From Streptomyces sp. NBC_01723 (lineage in GTDB: Bacteria > Actinomycetota > Actinomycetes > Streptomycetales > Streptomycetaceae), in NCBI RefSeq assembly GCF_036246005.1, contig NZ_CP109171.1, forward strand, positions 6,250,001-6,314,000: a stretch of DNA of 64,000 nucleotides, in the 5' to 3' direction. Position 1 is the stretch's first letter. Every line of letters starts with the position of its first letter. This document shows positions 16,827 through 25,332 of the stretch, piece by piece. A model generated the notes under the pieces. The model had not been told where the DNA came from. It made no database searches and saw only the letters and a list, made by a program, of their open reading frames with translations. The translations under genes and the position numbers were made by a program.

Positions 16827-17491
16827 AGGCTACGTGCGCTGATGTCTCCGTGGGACGTGGTCGCCCGGATGTGCAGGGCGGCGGTGTCGTGGGCGTTCCT
16901 CAGGGCGTTGTGGACCCGGCCGTAGGAGGTGCCGGCGTCCAGCGACGCGGAGACTCCGCGGGCGGCGCCGATCGACACGTCGCCGGCCTCGGTGCTCAGC
17001 TCGACCGTGCCGCCCAGCGCCTCGGTGACGCGGATGTCGCCCTTCTGCGTGCCGAGCCGCGCGTCGCCGCCCAGCCTGCCCACCGTGACGTCGCCGGCGA
17101 GGAGGATGAGGCGGGCGCTCGCGGCCTCGTCGAGCTTGACCGAGCCCTTCGCCCCCTCGAAGTCGACGTCGCCGAGCCGCCCGACGCCGCGGAACTCGGC
17201 GTCGGCCGTCTTCGCCTCGACGCGGGAGCCGGCGGGCAGCTGGACCGTCACCTCTATGGCGCCGGAGTTGCCGAGCACGCGGTTCTTCGCCGGTGCGGCC
17301 GCGATCCGCAGCACGCCGTCGCCGTACGCCACCGTGGTCTGCTCCGCCGCCTTCACGTCGGTGCCCTTCCTGGCGTCCGCGGGGAGGACCTCGACCGCGG
17401 TGTCGGCCCGGTCGGCGGCGATGAGGCGGATGCGGCCCGCGGGGACGTCGAGGAGGACCGAGACCGGGGCGGGGGTGTCGAAGGTCTGCAT
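16823..17491 (-). CDS. DUF4097-family beta-helix-like protein
   Basis: A 222-aa protein made of repeating short beta strands (DVSIGAARG, GDVTVGRLGGDARLGTQKGD, GDISARSL), as in DUF4097 or adhesin-like domains of Streptomyces. ATG 17491 has a strong AAGGAG 6 bp upstream. There is no signal peptide, so it is likely cytosolic. It diverges from the MarR-type regulator gene across a region rich in TGCAA/TTGCA repeats, so it is probably controlled by that regulator. Confidence 0.85.
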   Translation of the reverse strand: MQTFDTPAPVSVLLDVPAGRIRLIAADRADTAVEVLPADARKGTDVKAAEQTTVAYGDGVLRIAAAPAKNRVLGNSGAIEVTVQLPAGSRVEAKTADAEFRGVGRLGDVDFEGAKGSVKLDEAASARLILLAGDVTVGRLGGDARLGTQKGDIRVTEALGGTVELSTEAGDVSIGAARGVSASLDAGTSYGRVHNALRNAHDTAALHIRATTSHGDISARSL

Positions 17492-17552
17492 CGTTGCGCT
17501 CCTTGGCTTCGTTGTTTCTGTTGATGGAAACGCTACGTTGCGTTCGCAGAAC

Positions 17553-17661
17553 GTGCAATGCGTTCGTTGCATTCTATTAGAGAATATGCAGCTCAAGGCG
17601 TTGAAAGTGTTGCAATGGGCTGCGGGATAACGCAACGAGGGTCAGGGTTTCGTTGCAATGG
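17553..17661. promoter_or_regulatory. Repeated TTGCA-type operator candidates
   Basis: The AT-richer divergent region contains an inverted repeat TGCAA-N8-TTGCA (17554-17571) and two exact direct copies of GTTGCAATGG (17609-17618 and 17652-17661). CGCAACG-type variants lie between them. These are plausible binding sites for the regulator encoded at 17714-18466. Confidence 0.5.
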
Positions 17662-17713
17662 AATGATGGTGAACGCTATACTCCAAGCGCCACGGAACAC
17701 GAGGGAGGCCGCG

Positions 17714-18466
17714 ATGCCCGGAGGCAGACTCACCGAGCAGGAACGTCAGCAGATCGCGCTGGGGGTGGCCGACGGCCTCGCCTACGCGGAGATCGCCAGA
17801 CGTCTCGACCGGCCGACCTCGACCGTCACCCGCGAGGTCATGCGCAACGGCGGCCCCACCGCCTACCGCGCCGACCTCGCCCACCGGGCCACCGAACGCC
17901 GCGCCCACCGCCGCGGGCGGCCCGCGCCCCGGGCGGGCGAGGCGCCGTCGGCGGCCGACGGGCGGGACGCCGAGGCCGTGCGGGAGTTCGAGGAGGTCTT
18001 CACCACCGTCCTCATGCAGTCCGGTATGGCCAAGATGATGTCCCGGGTGATGGCCTGCCTCACCATCACCGACTCGGGCAGTCTCACCGCCGCCGAACTC
18101 GTCGAGCGCCTCCAGGTCAGCCCGGCGTCCGTGTCCAAGGCCGTGGCGTTCCTCGAGGGCCAGGGCTTCGTCCGGCGGGAGCGCGACGAACGCCGCCGTG
18201 ATCGCTACGTCGTCGACGACGACATCTGGTACCAGTCGATGATGGCCAGCGCCCGCACCACCCTCCAGATCGTCGAGACCGCGCGGCAGGGCGCCGGCGT
18301 CCTCGGCTCCGGCACTCCCGCCGGGGTCCGCCTGGAGAACGTCGCGCGGTTCCTCGACTTCGTCTCCGAGGGCATCGCCCGCGCCGCCGAGCAGGCCCGC
18401 GACATCCTCTACGTGACGGCCGAGACGCCCTCCGGTGACCGCGCCGAGCAGGCCGAGGAGCGCTGA
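17714..18466 (+). CDS. GbsR/MarR-like regulator with an extra N-terminal HTH
   Basis: A 250-aa protein with two DNA-binding domains. The first (about 6-50, LTEQERQQIALGVADGLAYA) resembles the HTH_38 domain of IS30-type transposases. The second (about 110-165) is a winged helix (LTAAELVERLQVSPASVSKA, FLEGQGFVRRERDERR) of the MarR/GbsR type. ATG 17714 has GGGAGG just upstream. It diverges from DUF4097, and its stop overlaps an upstream in-frame start codon of the TetR gene. Confidence 0.85.
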   Translation: MPGGRLTEQERQQIALGVADGLAYAEIARRLDRPTSTVTREVMRNGGPTAYRADLAHRATERRAHRRGRPAPRAGEAPSAADGRDAEAVREFEEVFTTVLMQSGMAKMMSRVMACLTITDSGSLTAAELVERLQVSPASVSKAVAFLEGQGFVRRERDERRRDRYVVDDDIWYQSMMASARTTLQIVETARQGAGVLGSGTPAGVRLENVARFLDFVSEGIARAAEQARDILYVTAETPSGDRAEQAEER

Positions 18467-18564
18467 TGATCGGCGGCCACGCTCCCGCGTACGCCACGTG
18501 CCAGAATGGAATCTTCGCCACCCCCACCGTCCCGCCACCCCCGCAACGCCGCCCCGAGGTCGCC

Positions 18565-19224
18565 GTGTCCAAGCCCGTCGCCCGTGAGCCGCAGCGACGC
18601 AACGCGCGGTCCAACCGGGCGCGCATCCTGGCCACGGCCCGCCGGGAGCTGGGGCGGAATCCGGACACCACGCTGGAGGAACTGGCCCGCGCCGCCGGTG
18701 TCGTACGGCGGACCCTCTTCGGCCACTTCCCGGGACGCGCGGCGCTCCTGGAGGCCCTCGCCGAGGAGGCGTCCGAGGTGCTGCGCGGCGCGATGGCCGC
18801 CGGCGCGGAGCGGGTCGGGCCCGGCGAACCGGCCGACCGTGCGCTCGCGCACTTCGTGCTGCTGATGTGGCCCGTGGGCGACCGCTACCGGATGCTCCTC
18901 GCGCTGGCCCGGCACGACCTGGGCGTGGAGCGCGTCGCCGAGATCCTCGCCCCGGCCCGTGCCGAGGTCACCGCCATCCTGGAGCGCGGCCAGCGGGACG
19001 GCGTCTTCCCCGCGCATCTGCCGCCGGCCGTGCTGAGCGCCGGACTGGAGGCGATGACCGTCGCCCTCCTGGAGCAGGTCAACACCGGGGCCCTGGAGGA
19101 CGACGGCACCCGGGCCGCCGTCGCCACGCTCATCGCGGCGGGCGTGACCCGGCGCCGCGCACACACGGTGGTCGCGGAGGCCGGCCCGGCGCCGGTACCG
19201 GAGGAGTCCGCCTCCGGCGTATAG
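18565..19224 (+). CDS. TetR-family regulator (copy 1)
   Basis: A 219-aa repressor. The N-terminal HTH (ILATARRELGRNPDTTLEEL, ARAAGVVRRTLFGHFPGR) is followed by a helical ligand-binding domain. GTG 18565 has GAGG 5 bp upstream; the in-frame ATG 18466 would add a Pro-rich 33-residue leader and seems less likely. It is clearly paralogous to the TetR gene at 19608-20261: shared LWPVGDRY, GQRxGVF, EDDGTxAAVA and (L/V)(I/V)AAGV segments. Confidence 0.88.
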   Translation: MSKPVAREPQRRNARSNRARILATARRELGRNPDTTLEELARAAGVVRRTLFGHFPGRAALLEALAEEASEVLRGAMAAGAERVGPGEPADRALAHFVLLMWPVGDRYRMLLALARHDLGVERVAEILAPARAEVTAILERGQRDGVFPAHLPPAVLSAGLEAMTVALLEQVNTGALEDDGTRAAVATLIAAGVTRRRAHTVVAEAGPAPVPEESASGV

Positions 19225-19243
19225 GCCACCGACTGCGCCCGCC

Positions 19244-19630
19244 GAGTCCGCCTCCGGCGTGCGGGTCACCGGCCCGTGCCCGCCGGGATCCTCCGCGGCG
19301 CCCAAGCTCGTCGGCCCCGTCCGCCACCGGCGTGGAGGTCACCGGTCCGAGTCCGCCTCGGGCGTGCGGGCCACCCGGCCGAGTCCGCCTCGGGCGTGCG
19401 GGTCACCGGCCCGTGCCCGCCGGGATCCTCCGCGGCGCCCAAGCTCGTCGGCCCCGCCCGCCACCGGCGTGGAGGTCACCGGTCCGAGTCCGCCTCGGGC
19501 GTGCGGGCCACCCGGCCGAGTCCGCCTCCGGCGTGCGGGCCACCAGCCCGTGCTCGCCGGGATCGTCCCCGGCGCCAAGATCGCCGGCCGCGCCCGCGTC
19601 GGTCAGGTCACCGGTCGCGCCCCGGCCTCG
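19244..19630. repeat. 137-bp tandem repeat between two TetR genes
   Basis: Copy 1 (19244-19380) and copy 2 (19381-19517) differ at only a few positions. A third, diverged and truncated copy begins at 19518 and runs into the 3' end of the second TetR gene. A related short motif (GAGTCCGCCTCCGGCGT) is also the 3' end of the first TetR gene (about 19205-19221), so the array may have grown from that coding end. It fills the 380-bp convergent intergenic gap; no gene is present. Confidence 0.85.
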
Positions 19631-20261
19631 TCCCCGCGGGGAGCCGCCCAGCTTCCGCCACCTCCGCCGCGGTCCTGCTCTCCACCCCCGCCACCACCAG
19701 CGCGGCCACCGCCGCCCCGGTGCCGTCGTCCTCCCAGGTCCCCGACCGCGCGCAGCCCAGCAGTGCCAGCAGGTGGGCCTCCAAAGCCGCCCCGAGCGCC
19801 CCCGCTGGAACGCCGGTGTGGAAGACGCCCGCCCGCTGTCCGCGGACGATGATCGCGGTGACCGTGTCACGGGCGGGGCCGAGGACGGCGCGCACCGGAT
19901 CGGGGTCGAGTCCCTGGCGGCGGGCGAGTGCGATGAGCGTGCCGTAGCGGTCGCCGACCGGCCAGAGCGCGCGGACGAAACGGGCCAGCGCGGTCGTGGG
20001 GTCGTCCTCCGGGGTGGGTGCGTCCGGTCCGGCGAGGGCACGCCGTACCGCCCGCGCGGCCTCCTCGACCAGCCCTTCGACCAGCGCGTCGCGGCCGGTG
20101 AAGTGGCCGTAGACGGTGCGGCGCGCCACGCCGGCCGCCGCGGCGACCTCCGCGAGGCTGCTGTCGGGATCGCGGACCAGCAGCCGCTCGGCCGCACACA
20201 GGATCCGGGCACGGGTGCTCGTCCCGCCGCCTCCGCCGCTGGCGCCGCGTCGCCTCCGCAT
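19608..20261 (-). CDS. TetR-family regulator (copy 2), probable repressor of the DHA2 exporter
   Basis: A 217-aa TetR protein (HTH LAEVAAAAGVARRTVYGHFT). ATG 20261 has GGAGG about 10 bp upstream. It diverges from the DHA2-family exporter gene, and a perfect TTGCACA-CCAC-TGTGCAA palindrome lies between them. This is the classic arrangement for a drug-responsive repressor-pump pair. It is paralogous to the TetR gene at 18565-19224. Confidence 0.92.
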   Translation of the reverse strand: MRRRRGASGGGGGTSTRARILCAAERLLVRDPDSSLAEVAAAAGVARRTVYGHFTGRDALVEGLVEEAARAVRRALAGPDAPTPEDDPTTALARFVRALWPVGDRYGTLIALARRQGLDPDPVRAVLGPARDTVTAIIVRGQRAGVFHTGVPAGALGAALEAHLLALLGCARSGTWEDDGTGAAVAALVVAGVESRTAAEVAEAGRLPAGTRPGRDR

Positions 20262-20300
20262 GCCGCCTTCCTCCTCCTCGGCCTCGTCGAACAGTCATAT

Positions 20301-20318
20301 TTGCACACCACTGTGCAA
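20301..20318. promoter_or_regulatory. TetR operator palindrome
   Basis: TTGCACACCACTGTGCAA has perfect 7-bp arms with a 4-bp spacer in the AT-rich divergent promoter between tetR copy 2 and the exporter. Confidence 0.75.
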
Positions 20319-20387
20319 CAAACTACGCTGACATTTGTCTGCACATCGATGGGCAATTAACTCGCCCGCGTTTTCCCGGAGACCTCC

Positions 20388-22010
20388 ATGCCCCTACTGG
20401 CCACCACCCCCGTCGAGAAGATGAACGGGCCCTACCCACGGCGCTGGTGGGCCCTCCTCGTGCTGTGTCTGAGCCTGCTGATCGTCGTGATGGCCAACAC
20501 GTCCCTGATCGTGGCCGCGCCGGACATGACCGCCGACCTGGGCCTGAGCAGCAGCGACCTGCAGTGGGTCATCGACGGCTACACCGTCCCGTACGCCGCG
20601 CTGATGCTGGTGCTCGGCGCGATCGGCGACAAGTACAGCCGCCGCGGCGCCCTGATCACCGGACTGGTGATCTTCGCGGGCGGCTCGGTGATGGGCAGCC
20701 TGGTCGAGGAGACGGGGCTGGTCATCGCGGCCCGCGCGGTCATGGGCGTGGGTGCCGCCGTCGTCATGCCGGCCACCCTGTCGCTGCTGGTCGCGGTCTT
20801 CCCCAAGGGCGAGCGGGCCCGCGCCATCACCGCCTGGACCGCCACCTCCGGACTCGCCATCGCGGTCGGCCCGCTGGTCGCCGGCTGGCTCCTGGAGGAC
20901 CACGCCTGGGGTTCGACCTTCCTGGTCAACGTCCCCATCGCGGTCCTCGCGGTCGTCGGCGCGCTGCTCCTCGTACCGCCGTCCAAGGCGGCCGGCATGG
21001 GCCGGATCGACTACGTGGGCGGTCTGCTCTCCATCGTCTCCGTCGGCTCCCTGGTCTACGCGACCATCGAGGGCCCGCACTTCGGCTGGGGCGCCGGCCC
21101 GGTCACCGCCGCCGTCGTGGCGGGCGTCGGCCTGGTGGCCTTCGTCGCCTGGGAGCTGCGCCACCCGCACCCCATGCTGGACGTGCGCCGGTTCCTGCTG
21201 CGGCCCTTCAGCGGCTCGATGCTGGCCGTGCTGTTCTTCTTCTTCGGCACCTACGGCGCCATCTACTACGCAACGCAGTTCCTCCAGTTCGTGCTCGGCT
21301 ACGGCGCGCTGGAGACGGGCGTACGGCTGCTGCCGCTGGCCGGCGCCGTGTTCGTCGGCGCCGCGGTGACCGGGCGGCTCACCCCGAAGCTGGGCGTGAA
21401 GGCCATGGTCGGCTCCGGCATGGCGATCGGCACGGTCGGCGTCTTCCTGCTGGTCCTGATCGACCAGGGCTCCACCTACGCCGACTTCCTCGCCCCGATG
21501 CTGCTCCTCGGCCTCGCGATCGGCCTCAGCGTCTCCCCGGCCACCGACACCATCATGGGCACCTTCCCGGAGGACGAACTGGGCGTCGGCGGCGGCGCCA
21601 ACGACACCGCGCTCGAACTCGGCGGCTCGCTGGGCATCGCCGTCCTCGGCTCCCTCCTCGGCACCGCCTACCGCGACGAACTCGGCAGCCTGGTCGGCGA
21701 CCGCCTCCCGGCCGCCGCGCTGGACACCGCCCAGGACTCCGTGGGCGGCGGACTCGCCGTCGCCCAGCGGCTCGCCACCGACCCGGCCGCCGGGCCCGAG
21801 CAGGCGCAGGCCCTCACCGACGCCGTGGACCGGGCCTTCGCCCACGGCGTCTCGACCACCAGCCTCGTCGGCGGCATCATCATGGCCGTCGGCACCCTGA
21901 TCGTCCTGGCCGTCCTGCCGGGCCGCCGCCGCGGCGGCGCCGAGGAACGCCCCGAGGGCGAGCCGACGGCGGCCAACCCCGAACCGGAGCACAGCGACTC
22001 CGCGCGGTGA
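20388..22010 (+). CDS. DHA2-family MFS multidrug exporter (14 TM, EmrB/QacA-like)
   Basis: A 540-aa membrane protein with 14 predicted hydrophobic segments. It has the TM1 motif D/E-like region AAPDMTADLGLSSSDLQWVI, the loop motif GAIGDKYSRRG and motif C-like segments (SGLAIAVGPLVAGWLLEDHAW). These are typical of drug:H+ antiporters of the DHA2 class such as EmrB, QacA and actinorhodin-type exporters. It is likely repressed by the divergent TetR protein. The substrate is unknown. Confidence 0.92.
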   Translation: MPLLATTPVEKMNGPYPRRWWALLVLCLSLLIVVMANTSLIVAAPDMTADLGLSSSDLQWVIDGYTVPYAALMLVLGAIGDKYSRRGALITGLVIFAGGSVMGSLVEETGLVIAARAVMGVGAAVVMPATLSLLVAVFPKGERARAITAWTATSGLAIAVGPLVAGWLLEDHAWGSTFLVNVPIAVLAVVGALLLVPPSKAAGMGRIDYVGGLLSIVSVGSLVYATIEGPHFGWGAGPVTAAVVAGVGLVAFVAWELRHPHPMLDVRRFLLRPFSGSMLAVLFFFFGTYGAIYYATQFLQFVLGYGALETGVRLLPLAGAVFVGAAVTGRLTPKLGVKAMVGSGMAIGTVGVFLLVLIDQGSTYADFLAPMLLLGLAIGLSVSPATDTIMGTFPEDELGVGGGANDTALELGGSLGIAVLGSLLGTAYRDELGSLVGDRLPAAALDTAQDSVGGGLAVAQRLATDPAAGPEQAQALTDAVDRAFAHGVSTTSLVGGIIMAVGTLIVLAVLPGRRRGGAEERPEGEPTAANPEPEHSDSAR

Positions 22011-22038
22011 ACCCGGGCCGCCCCGGCCGGCGCACGCG

Positions 22039-22887
22039 TCAGTCGGCCAGGGCGGCCAGCTCCTCCGCGGTGCGCGGTCCGGCCGCCGACTCCGGCAACA
22101 GGCCCCGCGCCCGCAGCAGTCCGGCCGCCGCGACGCCCCACGGCAACCGCAGCCCCGCCTGCCGCAGCAGATCCGTGCGGGCCAGCGTCGCGGCCGTCGG
22201 ACCGGTGCGCACACCGTCCGGGGTGAGCAGCGCGGCATCGTCCGACCAGCGCAGGGCGAGGTCGACGTCATGAGTGGCCATCACCACCGTGGTGCCGCCC
22301 GCGCGGAGCCGGTCCAGCGTGGCGAGCAGCCGCTCCTGACCGTCCGGATCGAGCCCCGCGGTCGGCTCGTCCAGGATCAGCACCCGGGGCCGCATCGCGA
22401 CCGCCCCCGCGATCGCCGTCCGCTTGCGCTGCCCGTACGACAGCAGATGGGTCGGCCGGTCGGCCAGCGCCCCGATGTCCAGCGCGGCGAGCGCCTCGTC
22501 GACCCGGGACCGGACCTCCGCGTCCGGCAGGCCCAGGTTCAACGGACCGAAGGACACGTCCTGCCCCACCGAGGCCGCGAAGAGCTGGTCGTCCGGATCC
22601 TGCACCACCAACTGCACCGTGGTCCGCAGCCGGGTCAGCCCCTTGCGGTCATACGCCACCGGCTCCCCGCCGAGCGTCAACGTCCCCGCACGCGGCCGGA
22701 GTCCGCCGCTCAGCAGCCGCATCAGCGTGGTCTTGCCGCTGCCGTTGCGGCCGAGGAGCGCCAGCGCCCGCCCCTCGCGCACCGAGAAGTCCAGCCCGGC
22801 CAGCACGTCCGGGCCCTCCTCGTAGGCGAAGGCCGCGCCCCGCAGGGCGACCAGTGTCTCCGGCGTGGCCTCGCTCGTCCCACTCAC
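22039..22887 (-). CDS. cbiO: Cobalt/nickel ECF transporter ATPase CbiO
   Basis: A 282-aa ABC ATPase. It has Walker A GRNGSGKTT, a signature LLSYGQRKR and Walker B VLILDEPTAGLD. The GTG start overlaps the stop of cbiQ (GTGA). It is the last gene of a cbiMNQO operon under a cobalamin riboswitch, so it energises cobalt uptake for B12 synthesis. Confidence 0.94.
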   Translation of the reverse strand: MSGTSEATPETLVALRGAAFAYEEGPDVLAGLDFSVREGRALALLGRNGSGKTTLMRLLSGGLRPRAGTLTLGGEPVAYDRKGLTRLRTTVQLVVQDPDDQLFAASVGQDVSFGPLNLGLPDAEVRSRVDEALAALDIGALADRPTHLLSYGQRKRTAIAGAVAMRPRVLILDEPTAGLDPDGQERLLATLDRLRAGGTTVVMATHDVDLALRWSDDAALLTPDGVRTGPTAATLARTDLLRQAGLRLPWGVAAAGLLRARGLLPESAAGPRTAEELAALAD

Positions 22888-23633
22888 GACAACGGCCCTT
22901 CCAGTACGAGGGTGAGGGCGGCCAGTGCCGCCAGCAGCGCGCCGCTCGCCGCCGTGAAGGCCACCGAGACGCGGGCCTCGGGCACCAGGACCCGCAGGGT
23001 GCCGTCGTAGCCGCGGCCCGCCAGCCCGGACTGGAGCCGCGCCGCCCGGTCGAAGGCGCGCACGAACGCCGTGGCGCCGAGCCCGCCCAGCGAACGCCAG
23101 GTCGCGGCGCGGGTGGTGTGCCCGAGCCGCGCCGCCTGAGCCTCCCGGATGCGGCGCACTGAGTCCAGCAGCAGGAAACTCATCCGGTACGTCACGAGCG
23201 CCACGTCCACGACCGGCGCGGGCACCCCCGCCCGCACCAGCCGGGGCAGCAGGTCCGACATCGGCGTGGTGAACGCGAACAGCAGCACCCCGAGCGAGGC
23301 CGCCGAGGTCCGCAGCAGCAGCTCACCGGCGCGCACCGGCCCGTCCTGCGCCACCGTCAGGAACCCGTCCGCGCCCCCGACCTGGACCAGCAGCGGCAGC
23401 GCGCCCGTCACACAGAAGCCCAACGGCACCCGGTACGCCCGCCACAGCCGCCGCCCGGGCACACCTGCCGGGCCGAGCAGCACCGCCAGCGCCGTCACCA
23501 GCACCAGCGCCGCGCCCGGCCAGGGCGGCAGCGAGATCGCGAGCACGGTCAGGCCAAGACCGAGCACGGCCTTGTCCACGGGATGGCGGCGGCGCCACCG
23601 GCTGCTGTGGGCCGCCGCGTCGATCGGCAGCAC
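22884..23633 (-). CDS. cbiQ: ECF transporter T-component CbiQ
   Basis: A 249-aa membrane protein with several hydrophobic helices and the cytoplasmic coupling motifs ARLGHTTRAATWRS and LQSGLAGRGYDG near the C-terminus, which dock on the ATPase. The GTG start directly follows the cbiN stop. Confidence 0.92.
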   Translation of the reverse strand: MLPIDAAAHSSRWRRRHPVDKAVLGLGLTVLAISLPPWPGAALVLVTALAVLLGPAGVPGRRLWRAYRVPLGFCVTGALPLLVQVGGADGFLTVAQDGPVRAGELLLRTSAASLGVLLFAFTTPMSDLLPRLVRAGVPAPVVDVALVTYRMSFLLLDSVRRIREAQAARLGHTTRAATWRSLGGLGATAFVRAFDRAARLQSGLAGRGYDGTLRVLVPEARVSVAFTAASGALLAALAALTLVLEGPLS

Positions 23634-23972
23634 TCAGTCCCCTTCGGGAGTGTCCCGCAGTGCCGCCGCCGCCCGCTCCTCGCCCTGCCGCCGGCCCCGG
23701 CGCACACCGAAGTAGTACGCCAGCACGCCCGCGCCGAGGGCGGCCTGCACCGCGAACAGCGCCGACTCGATCTCCCCGGACGGCGGTTCGTACAGCGGCG
23801 AGAACCACGGCTCGTAGTCCGGCTCGATCTCGGTGATCGCCGTCTCCGCCTCCGCGTCCGCGCCGGCGAACGGCTCCTCCTTGTGGTCGCCGAGCCCCAG
23901 CACCAGCGGCAGCACCGCGAGCGCGGCCACGGCGAGCAGCAGCAGGGCGTTGATCTTCACGTTGCGGGTCAT
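23634..23972 (-). CDS. cbiN: Cobalt transporter small subunit CbiN
   Basis: A 112-aa protein with an N-terminal and a C-terminal TM helix flanking an acidic external loop ([20 protein letters not shown]), the hallmark of CbiN. The ATG overlaps the cbiM stop. It assists metal insertion into CbiM. Confidence 0.93.
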   Translation of the reverse strand: MTRNVKINALLLLAVAALAVLPLVLGLGDHKEEPFAGADAEAETAITEIEPDYEPWFSPLYEPPSGEIESALFAVQAALGAGVLAYYFGVRRGRRQGEERAAAALRDTPEGD

Positions 23973-24676
23973 CGGGCCACCGCCTCCTGCTCGTCGGACG
24001 TGTTCCTGCCCGACCGGGTGAGCAGCACGCCCAGCCGGGTCAGTTCGCCCTTGCTGGACTGCACCAGCAGCCGCATCACGATCACCGTGAGCAGGCCCTC
24101 GCTGACCGCGAGCGGGATCTGCGTGACGGCGAAGATGGACCCGAACTTGCCCAGTGCGCCGAGGAATCCGCTGCTCGGGTCCGGGAAGGCCAGCGCCAGC
24201 TGCACGCTGGTCACGCAGTAGGTGGACAGGTCGGCGACGAACGCGCCGAAGAACACGGCGACCATCAGCGGCACGTCGTAGCGGCGCAGCAGCCGGTAGA
24301 TGCCGTACCCCGCCCAGGGGCCGACGATCGCCATCGAGAAGACGTTGGCGCCGAGCGTGGTCAGCCCGCCGTGGGCGAGCAGCAGCGCTTGGAAGAGCAG
24401 GGTGATGGTGCCCAGTACCGCCATGATCGGCGGCCGGAAGAGGATGGCGCCCAGACCGGTGCCGGTCGGATGGGAGCAGCTCCCGGTGACCGAGGGCAGT
24501 TTCAGGGCCGACAGGACGAACGTGAAGGCACCGGAGGCGCCGAGGAGCAGCGTGCTCTCCGGGTGCTCCCTGACCTCACGGGTGAGTGACCGGACTCCGT
24601 GGACGACGAACGGCGCGGACGCGACACCCCAGGCGATCGCGTGCGCCGGTGGCAGAAAGCCCTCGGCTATGTGCAT
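23969..24676 (-). CDS. cbiM: Cobalt transporter substrate-binding subunit CbiM
   Basis: A 235-aa membrane S-component. The invariant N-terminus MHIAEGFLP (Met1-His2 ligate the metal) and later [13 protein letters not shown] are diagnostic of CbiM. It is the first gene of the operon, with the riboswitch about 40 bp upstream. Confidence 0.95.
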   Translation of the reverse strand: MHIAEGFLPPAHAIAWGVASAPFVVHGVRSLTREVREHPESTLLLGASGAFTFVLSALKLPSVTGSCSHPTGTGLGAILFRPPIMAVLGTITLLFQALLLAHGGLTTLGANVFSMAIVGPWAGYGIYRLLRRYDVPLMVAVFFGAFVADLSTYCVTSVQLALAFPDPSSGFLGALGKFGSIFAVTQIPLAVSEGLLTVIVMRLLVQSSKGELTRLGVLLTRSGRNTSDEQEAVAR

Positions 24677-24711
24677 GGCTCAGCAGACCCTCTCCAGCAC
24701 CTCGTGGATGG

Positions 24712-24888
24712 ACGACGCGCCTTGGCCGGTCTCCTGGCTGACGGGTACCGCAGTCCGGGCAACGCCTTCCCGGGTCACGAGGACCCAGTGGCTGCCCACG
24801 AGGGGCCGGAGCCGGACTTCCCGATTCACAGTGGCGAGGGCCGCACCGGCATCACACCGGATTTCCCGTTCACCAAGGCGTGGCGACA
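24712..24888 (-). promoter_or_regulatory. Cobalamin riboswitch upstream of cbiMNQO
   Basis: Read on the minus strand the leader has the conserved segments GGTGAACGGGAAATCCGGTG, then the GCCACTG core, and near its 3' end the B12 box GTCAGCCAGGAGACCGGCC. The cbiM ATG follows about 35 bp later. When B12 is bound it should shut off cobalt import. Confidence 0.92.
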
Positions 24889-25332
24889 GTAGTGCTCCCA
24901 CGGGGGTGGTGACAAGCGGGCCCCGGTCGGCGGGTACCCGGACCACCCGTCCTGGGCTGCGGAAACGTCCCCCGCCAGCCGGTCCGGTCCCCGTCCGTGC
25001 GCCGCACCACCATGGCGCGCGCCCGCGTGCTGAGCGCGGTCGCGGCGGCGGTGAGGAAGACGAAGCTGTAGGCGCATCGTGATGACCACGCCGGGCCCGG
25101 TCTCGGGGCGGTCCACGAGGACGTGGTGGATCCGCCGGAGCGGCAGCGCCGCCACGACGGCCAGCAGCAGGGCGCACAGCACCCAGCTCAGCACGGGCCG
25201 GTGCGGCCCCAGACGGTCGAGGGGCAGCAGGAAGTAGGCCACGACCACGGCCACCGCGACGCAACCGCGTACGGCCCAGGGCCGGGCGGTGCGCCAGGTG
25301 GAACGGGTCCGCACGGCGCGGCGCTCCGTCAC
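24870..25332 (-). pseudogene. Two-TM potassium-channel-like gene with the pore region deleted
   Basis: GTG 25330-25332 overlaps the ClC stop and starts a frame with two hydrophobic segments (CVAVAVVVAYFLLPLD and SWVLCALLLAVVAAL) and RRIHHVLVDRPETGPGVVIT. The sequence then jumps, in another reading frame, to YSFVFLTAAATALSTRARAM, which resembles the C-terminal helix of two-TM ion channels. The pore helix and TVGFGD-type selectivity filter that should lie between are missing, so an out-of-frame internal deletion removed them. The remnant ends in TGA at 24870-24872, inside the riboswitch start. Confidence 0.7.

Noticed and set aside
20394..22271. Very long antisense open frame across the DHA2 exporter gene
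   Set aside because: It reflects GC-rich third-position bias. The composition is Arg/Gly/Ala/His-rich with no family motifs, while the plus-strand frame is a clear MFS protein.
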